Positions 12,001 through 21,056 of a stretch of 64,000 bases of DNA are shown one piece after another (the first letter of the stretch is position 1; each line of letters opens with the position of its first letter). The DNA lies in the NCBI GenBank assembly GCA_963576565.1, contig OY755044.1, positions 47,015,134 to 47,079,133 of the forward strand, written 5' to 3'. The DNA comes from Aspidapion aeneum (Eukaryota > Arthropoda > Insecta > Coleoptera > Brentidae). The position numbers and the translations under genes were made by a program. A model generated the notes under the pieces. The model was given only the letters and a program-made list of their open reading frames with translations, searched no databases and was not told the origin of the DNA.

Positions 12001-15000
12001 GACAATTTTGAACCATTCCCTGGTAAATGTGGACAGGGGTCTTGAAATTAAAAGAATAGAGGTACCCCATTTTGACGGTAATCTTAAAAAATGGCCACCT
12101 TTTTTGATATGTTTAAGTCACTTGTCCACGATAAAGCTGACATGAGTGAAATAGCTAAATTTCAAGCCTTAAATACTGCTCTGGTGGGAGAGGCTGCATC
12201 TGTAATTAGGAACATACCGCTAACCTCGGATAATTATCGAGTAGCCTTCGATGCGATGATTAGACGCTTTAATAATAAAAGACTTTTGGTAACAAATTAT
12301 TGGACGTCTATTTGTCAAGCCCCTTCTGCAAAATCGAGCAACCCACATGATTTGAGGTTATTGTTGTCCACTTTCCGGGAAAATTTGGAAGCATTGTCAA
12401 ACTATGATGATGTAGACCTTTTAGATTTTGCTAAAATGATTTTTCTTTTGCAAAAAGTTAATATCCCATTGAAAACTCAGTTTGAGATTGAGTATAGTGA
12501 TAAGGAAATCCCGTCCTATAAAGATTTGTTTAAATTCTTAGAGAAAAATTGTCGGGCTTTGGAAAATAGTTCTCTTTTGAATAAGCCGAAGGAGGTCTCA
12601 CCTTCTCTACCCCCTAGGAAGGGTGGCAAACCACCCTATCCTGTGTTATTGACTGGAACAGGCCAGTCTGGTAATAAAGGTTGTGTTTATTGCCATCTGG
12701 AATTAGAAGTAGGTCAGCGCCATCAATTTGTTAAGCGTGAACGATTGTGTTTTAACTGCTTTGGCAAACATGGTGTATCTCAATGCCCTACAAATGCCAC
12801 GTGTCGTGTGTGCCAGGGTCTTCACCATTCCCTGTTGCACTTTGTGAAAAGCTCTCCGAGCCACCAAGTTGATTGTCCGGGGGAGACCCCCCGTATACCT
12901 GATAGTGAGGGTGCCAAACAGGCATTGTGTACCGCTACACCCAGTAGCAACCATTTTGAACCTCGTAAGAGGAGACCTGTGCTTTTTGCAACTGCCCAAG
13001 TTTTAGTGTTAGATGCCCACAACAAGTTTGTGTCTTGTCGGACAATTTTAGATTCCGCTAGTGAAGTGTCCTTTGTAACTGTCTCTTTGGCTGAGAGGTT
13101 AGGACTTAAAGTAGCTCCGAATAGAACTCCTATTGAGGGAATAAATGGCATGATTTCTAGTACTTCATATGGCAATGTTACATTGAAAATAGGCTCCGCC
13201 AAGTTTCCTGATAGTTTGTTTTCCTGTGATGCCATTCTTATTCCTAAAATTTGTGAGACCATACCTGTGACTGTTGTAGAATATCATTCTATTCAGTGGC
13301 CATACCTAAAAGATTTAGATTTTGCAGATCCTAATTTTGGACAACCTAGTAGTGTAGACCTTTTGATTGATGTTGATTTGTTTGGTCAGATGCTTGTGCT
13401 TGGCTTTAAAAAAGGAGAAAATGGAGGACCTTGTGCCATTAATTCAATATTTGGTTGGATACTCCTTGGTGGTATTGACGGTCCTCCTTGGATTTTGTCG
13501 GTGAAAAGTGCCATTCACAGTGTTATTTCCAAGTGTTTTTGTTGTGCCAGGGTAAATCCCAAACCATTGCACCCATTCATGGGTGACCTTCCTAAATTTA
13601 GAGTGTCCCAGGTGAAGCCCTTTTCCCATGTTAGTGTAGATTTTATGGGTCCATGCTCCATCACGTTAACCAAGCGTCGTGGTGTAAAAAGTCAAAAGGC
13701 TTATGGGTGTATTTTTGTTTGTTTCCCAACAAAGGCCATTCACCTGGAGGCTGTTTCTGATTTGTCCACTGATGCATTTCGGGGCTTACCTCCGCCGATT
13801 TGTTGGTAGACGTGGCAGATGTGCTGCCTTCTACAGTGACCAGGGCACTAATTTTGTTGGGGCAAATAACCTCCTTGTGTCCTATTGTCAGCAAGCTGCT
13901 GAGACTTTAGCGATTAAGTGGTGTTTTAATCCACCCGCCAGTCCGCATTTTGGTGGACTCCATGAGTCTGGGGTAAAGTCCACGAAAACTCATCTGAAGA
14001 GAATTGTGGGGGATCAAATCCTAACCTTTGAAGAGTTGATTACTGTATTGGTTCAGATTGAGGCTATTTTAAATAGTCGACCATTGTGTAGTATGAGCCC
14101 TGATCCTCATGACTTTCAAAGTCTTACTCCTGGACATTTCCTCACTTTGGAACCTTTGACAGCCCCTCCCGATGAAGACCTAACCAATGTTAAGTTAAAC
14201 CGTCTCCATCGCTGGCAGCTTGTTCAGCAGATCCAGCAGCATTTTTGGCGCCGCTGGCATATGGAGTATTTACCGTCGTTGCAACAACGCGAAAGATGGA
14301 ATACCCTCCAAAAGTTGGAACATTAGTAGCGTTGAAAGACGAAAACCTACCCCCATTGAAGTGGTCACTCGGTAGAATTGAAAAAATTTACTCGAGTCCA
14401 GATAGAATCCCCCTTGTCGTGCAAGTAAAAACCGCGAAAGGATTACTTGACCGTAGTTTGGTGAAGGTATGTCCGTTACCCAGCCAGTAACCAACCTTCA
14501 AAGCCTTGTGTAGCGTCAATCATGCTTATTTGAATTAACTTAAGTATGACGTCCATAGTTATTGCGATAAAATTATTGTTGCAAAAATGCTAATTTATTG
14601 TTTAGACCCTTTGGGCAATTGAATAACCTTTTTTTTTTTTTTTTGTTTTTTTGGGTTTTTCTATAAAAATTGGGAATTTTTATGGTGGGCGGAATGTTTA
14701 ATGCTGCCAGTTATTTTTCTTTTTTTGAATTTTTTGGGAAAACCTAACCTTAAAGTTTGTTTTGATATTTTGGGCTTTCGGCAAAAACCTTCAAAAAGGA
14801 AAGTCCTGTTTCGGAAAAATTCCGATCAGGTGATAATTTCTCCCTTTGTTGAAAGTTATTTTCTTTTTGATCACCTGATCATTTTGGTAAGATCATGCGC
14901 GGTTTTTGCTCACGCTGGGAGTTTGAAGCGCCACCCTGTGTGTGACAGGGGAATGAAGAAAACCACTTCCACCAAAAAACCAAAAGAAGTCACACGTGTT

Positions 15001-18000
15001 TTCGGGTTGAAGACCGAAATTCCAGTCGCAAGAAGGGGCGGGCCAGTGAAAGTTTGAGACTGCTGCAGAATTACAGAAGGTAAGCTTCTAGCGTGTTGCC
15101 GATTTTTTCCTTTGTTTTTTAGTTTAATAGACTCTGTTTTCCCAGGCGGGGCGTATTTAACTTTGGGGTTAATTTTTTGGGATATCTCTAGTTTTTCTCC
15201 CATTCAAGGCTCAGATCTCTATAGAGAGTGTAACCAAACCGAATCAAACCGGACGGAACCGAACCGAACCCATTTTTTCCAATAACACCCTGACTTTTTT
15301 CCACCAAAAAAAAAAAATGTCCCCAAGTCACAGGTTAGAATAGAAACCTACCAAAATAAGGATCGGAAAGCTAATTTAGGAAATAATTTTTTGAAAAAAT
15401 GTTTCGATTTGGTGCGGTTCATTTTAGTTCGGTGCGGTTTGGATCGGTTCCAGGGCCGTATCTGAGGGGGGGGTTTTGGGGGTTCAAACCCCCCCCCCCC
15501 GAAACTTAAATAGGAATGTGTTTTTTAAGTTTAACCTTTTTTTCATATTCAATAAACCCACAATTTTTCAAATTCCACTGGCCTAACCCCCCCCCCCACC
15601 CCCAAAATTTTGGTTTGGTTACACCCTTTAGGATCCCCCGAAAAAAGTTAGTAAAGTTTTTTTTTAATATGTTAGAAAGAGACCCCTTACTCGAACTATT
15701 TTATAACAGCGACGTTTGTAATGGCAATCTTTCAAAACGCGGTATTTTTAGACGCGCTATTTTGAACATACGCTATTTTAAATACGCGCTATTTTGATAC
15801 GCGCTATTTTGAACACGCGCTATTTTGATCACGCGCCGTTATGATACGCGCTATTTTGAACACGCGCTCAAATGAGCGCGCTATATTGAAACGCGCTATT
15901 TCGTTACAGAGCCGTTTAGAAATGTTTTTTTAAACTTTGCTATTCCAGCCAAACTTCTTTACATTCAATTAAGCACTGTGCCTAAGAGCCATTTGCAGCC
16001 GTAATAGCCAAGTTTAGAAAAACATTTCCAGACTAGTAAGAACCATTCGTTTTGAAATTTGTATTGGAGAACTTGGCTTTACTTTTTTCTCAATTCTTTT
16101 TACGGAATACCACTTTCGCGTACTTGGCTTTTTTTTACATGAAATGTTTTTGTTATGATTTCACTCCTTTTTTTAAAGGATTTGGATAATATTTAATTTT
16201 TAAAGTAGTAAAATATGCGAAATATTGTTCAAAACTTTTGCAATACCTTATTAAAAATGTTGAGGTTTTTTTTATATTTTCCTATGGTTTTATCATAGTT
16301 CCTATCAGCCTTCTAAAGCTCAGCTCTCTAGTGTTCCTGGAAGTGGGCAATGTTAATTTTACATAACATTACATTTAAAGGGGAGGAAAGTAAATTAAAA
16401 TTTTGATGTTTTTAAATTTTTTTCTATAGTTTTATCATAGTTTCTATCAGTCGTCCATATAAATTTACATTTATAGGACTGGGAAGTAAAATAAAATTTT
16501 GGTGCTTTTAAATTTTTTCCTATAGTTTTATCATGGTGCCTTTCAGTCCTAAAAAGCTCACCTCTCTAGCGTTTCTGGAAGTGGGCAAAGGTATTTTACA
16601 TAACTTTACATTTATAGGGGAGGGAAGTAAATTAGAATTTTGGGATGTTGTAATTTTTTTCTATAGTTTTATCATAGTTACTATCGGCCTTCTAAAGCTC
16701 AGCTCTCTAGCGCTTCTGCAAGTGGGCAGTGTTAATTTAACATAACTTTACATTTATAGGAGAGGAAAGTAAATTATTATTTTGGTGTTTTTAAATTTTT
16801 TCCTACAGTTTTATCATAGTTCTTATCAGTCTGCCAAAGCTCAGCTCTCTAGCATTTCATTTACATAACTTTACCTGTATAGGGGAGGGGAGTAAATTAG
16901 AATTTTGGGGTTTTTTTCCAGGGGTTTGGTCATAATTTCTATCAGTCTGCCAAATTTCAGCTTTATAGCATGTCTGGAAGTACAGTAGAATTTTGATGAT
17001 CTATATATGAGTGAGTGAGTGCCAATTTCGACGTTTTTTGAAATTTCGTAACTACATGGAATTCCATGAAACTTGGAGGGGTTTTTAACTTCATGAAGAT
17101 CTACGACTGTGCAAAGTTTGAGATTCGTAGCTCATTCCGAAGTAGAGGTTTGGATAGGTCAAATATCGGCTGAAATGTTTCAAGAAAAGATGGTACGGCG
17201 CGCGAACTTGGCGAGGCACTGCCGTGCCCTCAGATCTCAAAATTCTTACACCAAACTGATATGGGCTTATAAGTCTTTAAAATACCTTTTGAGTAAGGTA
17301 GCATATCGTTACCCTAATTCTGAAACGTCGTAACCCAACTCAACAAAATTTTACAGGAATAAGAAAAGTCAGAAGCAAATTACATAGCGTAAGCATTATG
17401 CGACATAAGAAATCGACCGTTTTATTTTTTTTTTTTGGTTGCGAGGATTTAGCATACATGCATCATTACTAACCTTTGACGCAAAAATATGAATTTTAAT
17501 TTTTTTGTGGGTTACGACGTGTCAGGATTAGGGTATCGATATGTTGTATTTTTTCTAAAAAAACAAAACTTATTAAAAAAATATATTTTTCACTAAAGTA
17601 TTTTTTAATTGCATATATTTTTCCCTTAATGTTTTAGCAAGTACCTTACCAATTTTCAAAATGGAAAAATGATGAGTTCATGTTGAAAAAAAAATAACAA
17701 TACAAATACATGCAAAAAATAGTAGAGAAAGGATATTCTTGAAAAATACAAAAAACATATTTTGTATAAAAAATAACTGCATTTTTTCAATAATTGTGAC
17801 ATATTGGCATGAATAAAAGTCTAATAAACATACAAAATAAAAATCAAAAATTGGTATTTTTTATTTTTTGTGATTTTGTATATTCTCTAAGTAATAGGTA
17901 ACATAAACATTGTTATTTTTTCTCTTTTAAATGTCCACTTTGTGTATTTTATTACAACAATGATCCTTCTTCCACTATTTTTTTTATTGTTAACATTTTT

Positions 18001-18493
18001 TTTCAATATGTACCCATCATTTCTACATCCTGAAATTTGGTGATGATCTTTAAGGAAAAAATATATTATTTAAAAAAAATTAGAAAGTACTTTTTAGAAA
18101 AATTTAAAAAAGATTAATAAAAAATTTAATGACTTTAAATTTTAAAATGACCATACTGCATTGAATCACAATTCACAATAATGATACCCAAGATACTAAA
18201 AACACCATATTGAAGCTACAATTTTATTTGCAGGCTCTCCACTTCAAGATGACAAAAAAATTGGTGACTACCCAAAAATCAAAGCAAACTCCAAAATTTA
18301 TCTAATTGTCAAAAAAGTTGAAACATTGCCAGTAGTTTTACACAAATTTTTAAGAAAATATTACAATGAAGAACAGGCAAAGCTTATAACAGACGCATTT
18401 ATGAAGGATTTCCATCAAAAAGTAAATAGTATGAGCTTAGATGATTTAGAAAAATATGCAATTGAAAATATGAATACAGAAGGTACCAGCTAG
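1..18493 (+). CDS. Ubl4: Ubl4 (UBL4A-like ubiquitin-like protein), 5'-partial, two exons seen
   Basis: Exons 1-59 and 18234-18493 splice in phase (GGC glycine split 1/2 across the junction). The product has the second half of a ubiquitin fold (LNIPVAQQ, then LLG-SPLQDDKKIGDYPKI) followed by an ~50-residue helical tail resembling the UBL4A C-terminal TUGS region (SLDDLEKYA near the end). UBL4A/Get5 proteins act in cytosolic delivery of tail-anchored membrane proteins, bridging BAG6/GET4 and SGTA; that role is family knowledge. The first part of the ubiquitin-like domain must lie upstream of the window. The 18.2 kb intron is almost entirely mobile DNA, yet both splice sites and the frame are intact, which argues for a live gene. 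Other small ubiquitin-like proteins are possible, but the C-terminal tail favours Ubl4. Confidence 0.85.
66..1380. mobile_element. Non-autonomous TIR element with 9-bp target duplication (MULE-like TSD length)
   Basis: TGACAACAC occurs at 66-74 and again at 1372-1380. Between them the ends of 75-1371 are inverted (GGGGCCGGTGCACTATCC at the left, GGATAGTGCACCGAAACC at the right). The 9-bp duplication suits Mutator-like or P-like transposition; no transposase is visible inside. The interior carries a degenerate pentanucleotide array (421-930). It sits 7 bp after the Ubl4 splice donor. Confidence 0.75.
421..930. repeat. Degenerate (AACNN)n pentanucleotide minisatellite
   Basis: About 500 bp of AACCG, AACTG, AACCA and AACCC words in near-strict 5-bp phase. 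Minus-strand reading frames through it are simple G/S/V/F/W repeats and are not genes. Similar tracts recur in other foldback elements at about 15230, 15400, 36295 and 43440. Confidence 0.9.
1493..1846. mobile_element. Small MITE, ~26-bp TIRs
   Basis: The left end TATTACCCCTGATTTATAAG is mirrored by CTTATAAATCAGGGGTTATA at the right end. The interior is AT-rich without coding potential. The flanks 1381-1492 and 1847-2070 hold nothing recognisable. Confidence 0.6.
2071..3612. mobile_element. Long-TIR DNA transposon derivative with DUF4817 fragment
   Basis: Roughly 430-450 bp at the left (from GTACAGGGTGTCCC) is repeated in inverted orientation at the right (to GGGACCCCTGTAC), at high but imperfect identity. 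The 660-bp middle contains one 104-codon frame. The ACAGGGTGTCCC ends are of a type common in insect IS630/Tc1-mariner-like elements. It is non-autonomous because no DDE domain is present. Confidence 0.75.
2736..3050 (+). pseudogene. DUF4817/HTH N-terminal part of a transposase
   Basis: 104 residues: an N-terminal DUF4817-like block (GNVYLQRYPERRQPY, then FPKLKRNLVQYGSF) and a second helix-turn-helix (SLRQLEAATGIPRTSIHRTL at about residues 78-97). Both are DNA-binding modules of mariner-like transposases. The frame stops before any catalytic domain, so it is either a truncation or a retained DNA-binding remnant. It lies between the two long TIRs. Confidence 0.65.
3613..4172. other. Ubl4 intron stretch without recognised gene
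   Basis: AT-rich sequence. The only structure seen is an imperfect inverted pair around 3705-3775 (GTTTAGTTTGGGGTT against AACCCTAAACTAAAC). Confidence 0.5.
4210..4356. repeat. Tandem AAGTAATGNN/AAATAATG tract
   Basis: Imperfect ~10-bp units (AAGTAATGAA, AAATAATGAA). The same units continue at 8302-8335 on the other side of the LINE, so this was one array before the insertion. Confidence 0.7.
4459..4749 (-). pseudogene. LINE ORF2 C-terminal region
   Basis: 96 residues in another phase from the RT block, containing the usual post-RT segment (LEKRRFMMDTRLLFKIINN; THG-like motif TAHGINSP). The intervening 4750-4955 stretch still encodes related peptides (for example LEKIQRRFLRFIN) but is broken by stops, so the copy is dead. 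Confidence 0.65.
4956..6728 (-). pseudogene. LINE ORF2 reverse transcriptase domain
   Basis: 590 codons with the non-LTR RT hallmarks in order: GKGPDGIPRDF, YRGISKISLFSKIFE, QHGFQRGKST, DFSKAFDKINH, SGVPQGGHLSPLLFNLFIND and the catalytic FADD in LLFADDFKLYL. This enzyme copies the element RNA at a nicked target. The first ~11 residues (MFLLVVQ...) come from an inserted 292-bp segment and are not LINE sequence; real LINE coding resumes at KSECISDFF. The frame ends at a stop after DLGVIFDGIL. Confidence 0.85.
6708..6999. mobile_element. 292-bp insertion in the LINE with 12-bp duplication and perfect inverted repeat
   Basis: ACATTCAGACTT is present at 6696-6707 and 7000-7011, exactly where the LINE EN-RT reading frame is interrupted. 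The inserted DNA has about 90 bp of single-copy sequence (6708-6797) followed by a 95-bp perfect inverted repeat. No match to other elements in the window was seen. Twin-priming or template-switch products could look like this. Confidence 0.7.
6798..7002. repeat. Perfect 95-bp inverted repeat, 15-bp spacer
   Basis: 6798-6892 is the exact reverse complement of 6908-7002. The spacer 6893-6907 is TGGATTGGCATGGAT. The last two or three bases of the right arm overlap the target duplication. Confidence 0.95.
6997..7510 (-). pseudogene. LINE ORF2 endonuclease domain (APE type)
   Basis: Contains the endonuclease blocks FLFTETWLDD, ERGGGVMIAI and FLLGDFNLPRIYW. The usual start of the domain (QNVCSIKNK at about 7500) has no ATG nearby. 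The frame runs to MNNKSEC and stops where the 292-bp insertion enters; the same KSEC codons reappear at the start of the RT block, which shows EN and RT were once one ORF. Confidence 0.8.
7664..8301 (-). pseudogene. LINE ORF1 remnant
   Basis: Two out-of-phase frames: 8301-8005 with a predicted coiled coil (EDIQKITKNAVSQVESQIYE) and 7933-7664 with a KKWFYVGRVAKTTTDIVIRDYL block of the kind found near the end of insect LINE ORF1 proteins. ORF1 proteins bind the element RNA. The break and the missing start mean it is non-functional. Confidence 0.6.
8383..8542. repeat. Foldback MITE, ~45-bp arms
   Basis: ATTCTTGAAATCTCCCCGAG at 8394 is mirrored by CTCGGGGAGATCTCAAGAAT ending at 8532. The outer bases CAGTGTC and GACACAG also pair. 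Short plus-strand frames here are incidental. Confidence 0.7.
8766..9511 (-). mobile_element. AGCTCACAC-family element, copy A (inverted)
   Basis: Starts AGCTCACAC... and ends with AGTGTGAGCT plus a GGGGCCCATATATTGGCAGA segment. Contains a (CTGT)n tract, the CGACCAACGCGCATAACTC block and three ~118-bp internal direct repeats, each with a GGGTGGGGGTA core. The family has three other copies in this window. No coding capacity; superfamily unknown. Confidence 0.75.
9578..10173 (+). mobile_element. AGCTCACAC-family element, copy B
   Basis: Plus-orientation copy beginning ATACTCTGCCAATATATGGG and ending TAGTAGTAGTGTGAGCT. It faces copy A across 66 bp of unrelated sequence, making a ~1.4 kb near-palindrome over 8766-10173. 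It has two internal ~118-bp units against three in copy A. Confidence 0.75.
10315..10495. repeat. AAAATAGCGCGT minisatellite, left arm of F
   Basis: About 11 degenerate ~15-bp units (CAAAATAGCGCGTAT, CAAAATAGCGCGTGT). The inverse array is at 15730-15905. Confidence 0.85.
10678..11167 (+). repeat. BEL-1 5' LTR
   Basis: Begins TGTTTAATGCTGCC and ends about ...CAGATCTCT, followed by TTTGGTCCTTC as the likely primer-binding region. It lacks ~37 bp present in the 3' LTR (GATCACCTGATC... after TTTTCTTTTT). Confidence 0.85.
11693..12145 (+). pseudogene. BEL-1 gag, N-terminal frame
   Basis: 150 codons starting MSDIKVLKKQQ, nearly identical to the start of the BEL-2 polyprotein. One C is missing near 12094 relative to BEL-2 (TGGCCACC against TGGCCCACC), which throws the frame into a stop. 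The start codon is the same in both copies. Confidence 0.8.
12091..13809 (+). pseudogene. BEL-1 gag-protease joined to integrase zinc region by deletion
   Basis: Continues BEL gag (DUF1759-like), a damaged zinc-knuckle region and the DUF1758 aspartic-protease-like region (ILDSASEVSF), then jumps at GGIDGP/PWILSVKSAIH straight into the integrase N-terminal part, omitting RT and RNase H. A 42-bp deletion removed the second half of the first knuckle (CVYCHLELEV). An extra base in GATGCATTTCGGGG ends the frame. Confidence 0.8.
13703..14490 (+). pseudogene. BEL-1 integrase core and C-terminal domain, two frames
   Basis: Encodes the integrase core (YSDQGTNFVGAN, GGLHESGVKSTK) to 14326, then the DUF5641-like tail continues in another phase to 14490. 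A 10-bp loss after GATGGAATACC relative to BEL-2 causes the second shift. Dead relic of the retroviral-type integrase. Confidence 0.75.
14695..15220 (+). repeat. BEL-1 3' LTR
   Basis: Starts TGTTTAATGCTGCC directly after the purine-rich TGGTGGGCGGAA (polypurine tract). Longer than the 5' LTR because it keeps the 37-bp GATCACCTGATC segment. Confidence 0.85.
15221..15729. other. Core of foldback element F, right part
   Basis: Pentanucleotide words (AACCGAACC) near 15235-15270 and inverse words near 15415-15445 bracket sequence homologous to 36140-36300 in element G. A GGTTTTGGGGGTTCAAACCC hairpin with a poly-C run is at about 15470-15500. No gene. Confidence 0.6.
15730..15905. repeat. AAAATAGCGCGT minisatellite, right arm of F (inverse)
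   Basis: ACGCGCTATTTTGAAC-type units, the reverse complement of the left-arm array; about 11 units. Confidence 0.85.
16285..16985. repeat. Tandem array, ~95-145 bp units, about six copies
   Basis: TATAGTTTTATCATAGTTNCTATCAG recurs at about 16288, 16428, 16522, 16666, 16806 and 16924, each followed by AAAGCTCAGCTCTCTAGC and a TTTACATTTATAGGGGAGG block. Units differ by small deletions. No coding signal. Confidence 0.8.
17301..17541. mobile_element. MITE, ~35-bp imperfect TIRs
   Basis: CATATCGTTACCCTAATTCT and CGTCGTAACCCA at the left are mirrored by TGGGTTACGACG and GGATTAGGGTATCGATATG at the right. The upstream 17000-17300 holds no recognised feature. Confidence 0.6.
17542..18233. other. Ubl4 intron 3' part, no recognised feature
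   Basis: Very AT-rich, with long A and T runs and no repeated or coding structure seen, up to the acceptor of the last Ubl4 exon. Confidence 0.5.
18234..18493 (+). CDS. Ubl4: Ubl4 last exon, with stop
   Basis: A pyrimidine-rich tract and acceptor ...TTTGCAG precede 18234. The exon starts with two bases completing a glycine codon, then encodes 85 residues to TAG at 18491-18493. It covers the end of the ubiquitin fold (NSKIYLIVKK) and the helical C-terminal tail (VVLHKFLRKYY, SLDDLEKYAIENM). No internal ATG-initiated frame of useful length exists, so a simple ORF scan misses it. Confidence 0.85.
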
Positions 18494-19424
18494 CTCTGTC
18501 TCATACCTAATTAGTTTTTTTAATTATTGTTCATTTAAAATATGTTAGACAAAAAACATGTTTGAAGTAAAAAGCCAAAACTTAAACATGTTTAACTTTC
18601 AAAACTAGAAAATTAACAGAAAAATGATATCTTGGGTAATTAGAACAGAGGTTAATTAGTTTTGTTCTAATTTTAACGATTTTTTATTTAATTGAGGTCA
18701 TTTATTGCAAATATATTTTGCAATATATAATTTATTTAAACTTACTTTTTACCATAATGCGTTTTTCTTAGAGCCTAAATCAAAATTTTTGTAGGTACTT
18801 ATTATTTAAATTAAAAAAATGGCTTTGGAAATAGAGGATTTTGTTATTTCAGAACAAGGCTTTAGAAAGAGTTAGAATGAGAAAAATAAAAATAAAATTT
18901 TATTTATAGATTATTTTTATTTTATATTTGCTTAAACCTAAATATGACATAAAAGATAAATGTATCCATATATACCTTCTTAATAAAAAGGCTTTCTTAC
19001 AAAAAAATATTTAATTGTTAAAAACAAAATTTAAATAATTTTCTATACCTACATCATTAAAAGACACTACCATTTAATTTTAAATGTCAGTCTTTAAATT
19101 AAAAATACAGAATCATCCAATGAAAATTTGACTTCCTAATATCATCTCAGTCTCAGGTAGTATTTAATGGTGCCCCTTGCAACAGAAATCGACGTGTTAG
19201 TCCACAGTACACCGGTATCTTTTTAAGTGATGAGTTACAGACTGAAATTTTTATTTTGCAGAGACGCCCAACTTTTTCTTCTGCGAAATATCTTGAAATT
19301 ATTTCCTAGCAGAGTGCACAAGCGCAGAAATCTTTCGAGCTTCAAACTGACTAAACTTAACCACGCATGCGATTTTGGGAACAATGTTGACATATATTTT
19401 CAAACACATTTTTTAAGCTACTGA
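18494..19424 (+). other. Ubl4 3' UTR and downstream AT-rich sequence
   Basis: AATAAA-type signals cluster near 18884-18895, about 390 bp after the stop; these are candidate polyadenylation signals. Nothing else is recognised. Confidence 0.4.
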
Positions 19425-20132
19425 AAAAAATACTCTGCCAATATATGGGCCCCTAAGCTCACACTAGGTACTATAGTTATAGTGTACGTGTGAGCTTATA
19501 TAACTAAAAACTGAAATATATTTTATTCAACTCCAGACTAAATTACCTTTTGTTTGATACCACACAAGCCATGTTTTGACTTAAACTCAAATTTTTGAAA
19601 TCTATCCCCACCCTTAAAGAAAACAAAAACTATAATGTATTTTGTTAAACTCCGGACTCAATTACCTTTCGTTTGATATCACACACATCATATTTTCACT
19701 TAAACTCTAATTTTTGAAATATACCCCCACCTTTTTTTTAAAATAAATTAAAATGTATTTTGTTTAAGTCCAGACTCAATTACCTTTCGTTTGATATCAC
19801 ACACGGCATATTTTCACATAAACTCTAATTTTTGAAATCTACCCCCACCCTTTTATTTGGTTTGTGTTCGGTGGATTTTGTTTATTTTGAAATGGAACCA
19901 TCTCGACCCAAGACCCAGCCTAGGTACCAAATTTCATTAAAATCGGCCAAGCGGTTTTTGAGTTATGCGCGTTGGTCGTTACAGACAGACAGACGGCGCA
20001 ACAAAAAAGTTTCAAAATCATCTGAATCGCAAAGATATATAAAAAATTTTGAAATCGGAGCAACTTTTTTTTTCGAGAAAAAATTAGGATCACCATAGCT
20101 CACACTACTATAGTATAGTATATGTGTGAGCT
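19425..20132 (+). mobile_element. AGCTCACAC-family element, copy C
   Basis: Full plus-orientation copy, starting ATACTCTGCCAATATATGGG and ending AGTATATGTGTGAGCT, with three ~118-bp internal repeats (AACTCCRGACTMAATTACC starts at about 19530, 19648 and 19767) and the GTTACAGACAGACAGAC tract. Confidence 0.8.
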
Positions 20133-20518
20133 AAAATCTAGGTATCTATTTAGCCTTCGTCGATCCATCTTTGGACATAGGCCTCCCAATATCTTCCACT
20201 CTTTCCTGTCTGTCGCCGTGTTCATTCATCTAGTTCCCGCATGTTTCTTCAAATCGTCCGCTATCTCATTTGGGGTGTTCCCCTACTTTTATTTTCCCAA
20301 AGTCTCCTGTTTACAATACATTTGTTCCATACAAATTTCCATTTTAATTTAGCTACTTCTCCTCTGGCATCCCTTACTTTTGTTATATTTCTTATACATG
20401 TAACATTCGTCTTTCCATTGATCTTTGGGCTTTTGTTACCCTATCCATGTTTCATTTTGTGAAAAAAATAGCCAGTTACTAATTCTTGACTGTTACTTTT
20501 TTCATCCCATAAATTACG
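20133..20518. other. Short segment with a widespread retroelement-like motif
   Basis: TTTGGACATAGGCCTCCC at about 20169 resembles a motif found in the 3' parts of many arthropod non-LTR elements. Plus-strand frames here are weak and hydrophobic and are not called as genes. Confidence 0.3.
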
Positions 20519-20524
20519 AAAGCT

Positions 20525-21056
20525 AGAGATCTGAGCCCTGAAGGGGAGAAAAACTAGAGATATCCCAAAGAAATAACCCCAAAGTTAAATTCGCCCCGCC
20601 TGGGAAAACAGAGTCTATTAAACTAAAAAACAATGGAAAAATCGGCAACACGCTAGAAGCTTACCTTCTGTAATTCTGCAGCATTCACTGGCGGTGCCGC
20701 CCGTTTCTTGCGTCTGGAATTTCGGTCTTCAACCCGAAAACACGTGTGACTTCTTCTAGTTTTTTGGCGGAAGTGGTTTCTTCATTCCCTTGTCACACAC
20801 AGGGTGGCGCTTCAAAAACTTCGAGCGTGAGCAAAAAAACGCGAATGATTTCAATAAAATGATCAGGTGATCAAAAAGAAAATAGCTTTCAACAAAGCGA
20901 GAAATTATCACCTGATCGGAATTTTTCCCAAACAGGACTTTCCTTTTTTGAAGGTTTTGCAGAAAGCCAAAAAACATCAAAACAAACTTTAAGGTTAGGT
21001 TTTCCCAAAAATTCAAAATAAAACAATAAAGAAAAAATAATTGGCAGCATTAAACA
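20525..21056 (-). repeat. BEL-2 3' LTR
   Basis: On the minus strand it runs TGTTTAATGCTGCC...CAGATCTCT. It differs from the 5' LTR only by scattered single-base changes (for example CCAAAGAAATAACC against CCAAAAAAATAACC). Confidence 0.9.

Larger units (their letters stand above)
10678..15220 (+). mobile_element. BEL/Pao retrotransposon BEL-1, internally deleted
   Basis: Flanked by LTRs 10678-11167 and 14695-15220. Relative to BEL-2 it lacks about 2.3 kb covering the reverse transcriptase and RNase H (junction near 13490) and carries several small frameshifting indels, so it cannot encode its own replication. The element G locus supplies an empty-site comparison (CTCTAGGATC): the flanks CCTAG (left) and TATAG/ATAG (right) fit a decayed 4-5 bp target duplication. 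Confidence 0.85.
10312..15913. mobile_element. GCGC-minisatellite foldback element F (8-bp TSD, hAT-like), split by BEL-1
   Basis: GTTTAGAA lies at 10304-10311 and 15914-15921. The ends are GGCTCTGTAACGAAATAGCG and its inverse CGCTATTTCGTTACAGAGCC. Each arm consists of ~15-bp AAAATAGCGCGTNN repeats followed by unique arm sequence (TTTCTAACATATT and inverse). The core has pentanucleotide repeats and is homologous to element G at 35852-36704. Without BEL-1 the element is ~1.06 kb. The 8-bp duplication suggests hAT, which is an inference. Confidence 0.75.
10183..16158. mobile_element. Outer MITE of a three-level nest (TIR ~130 bp)
   Basis: 10183-10311 (TCATAACAAAAACATTTCAT...) is an inverted copy of about 16020-16158. 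Removing the inner insertion leaves an element of ~370 bp whose non-TIR middle is 15914-16020. The inner element entered at the edge of the left arm. Confidence 0.7.
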
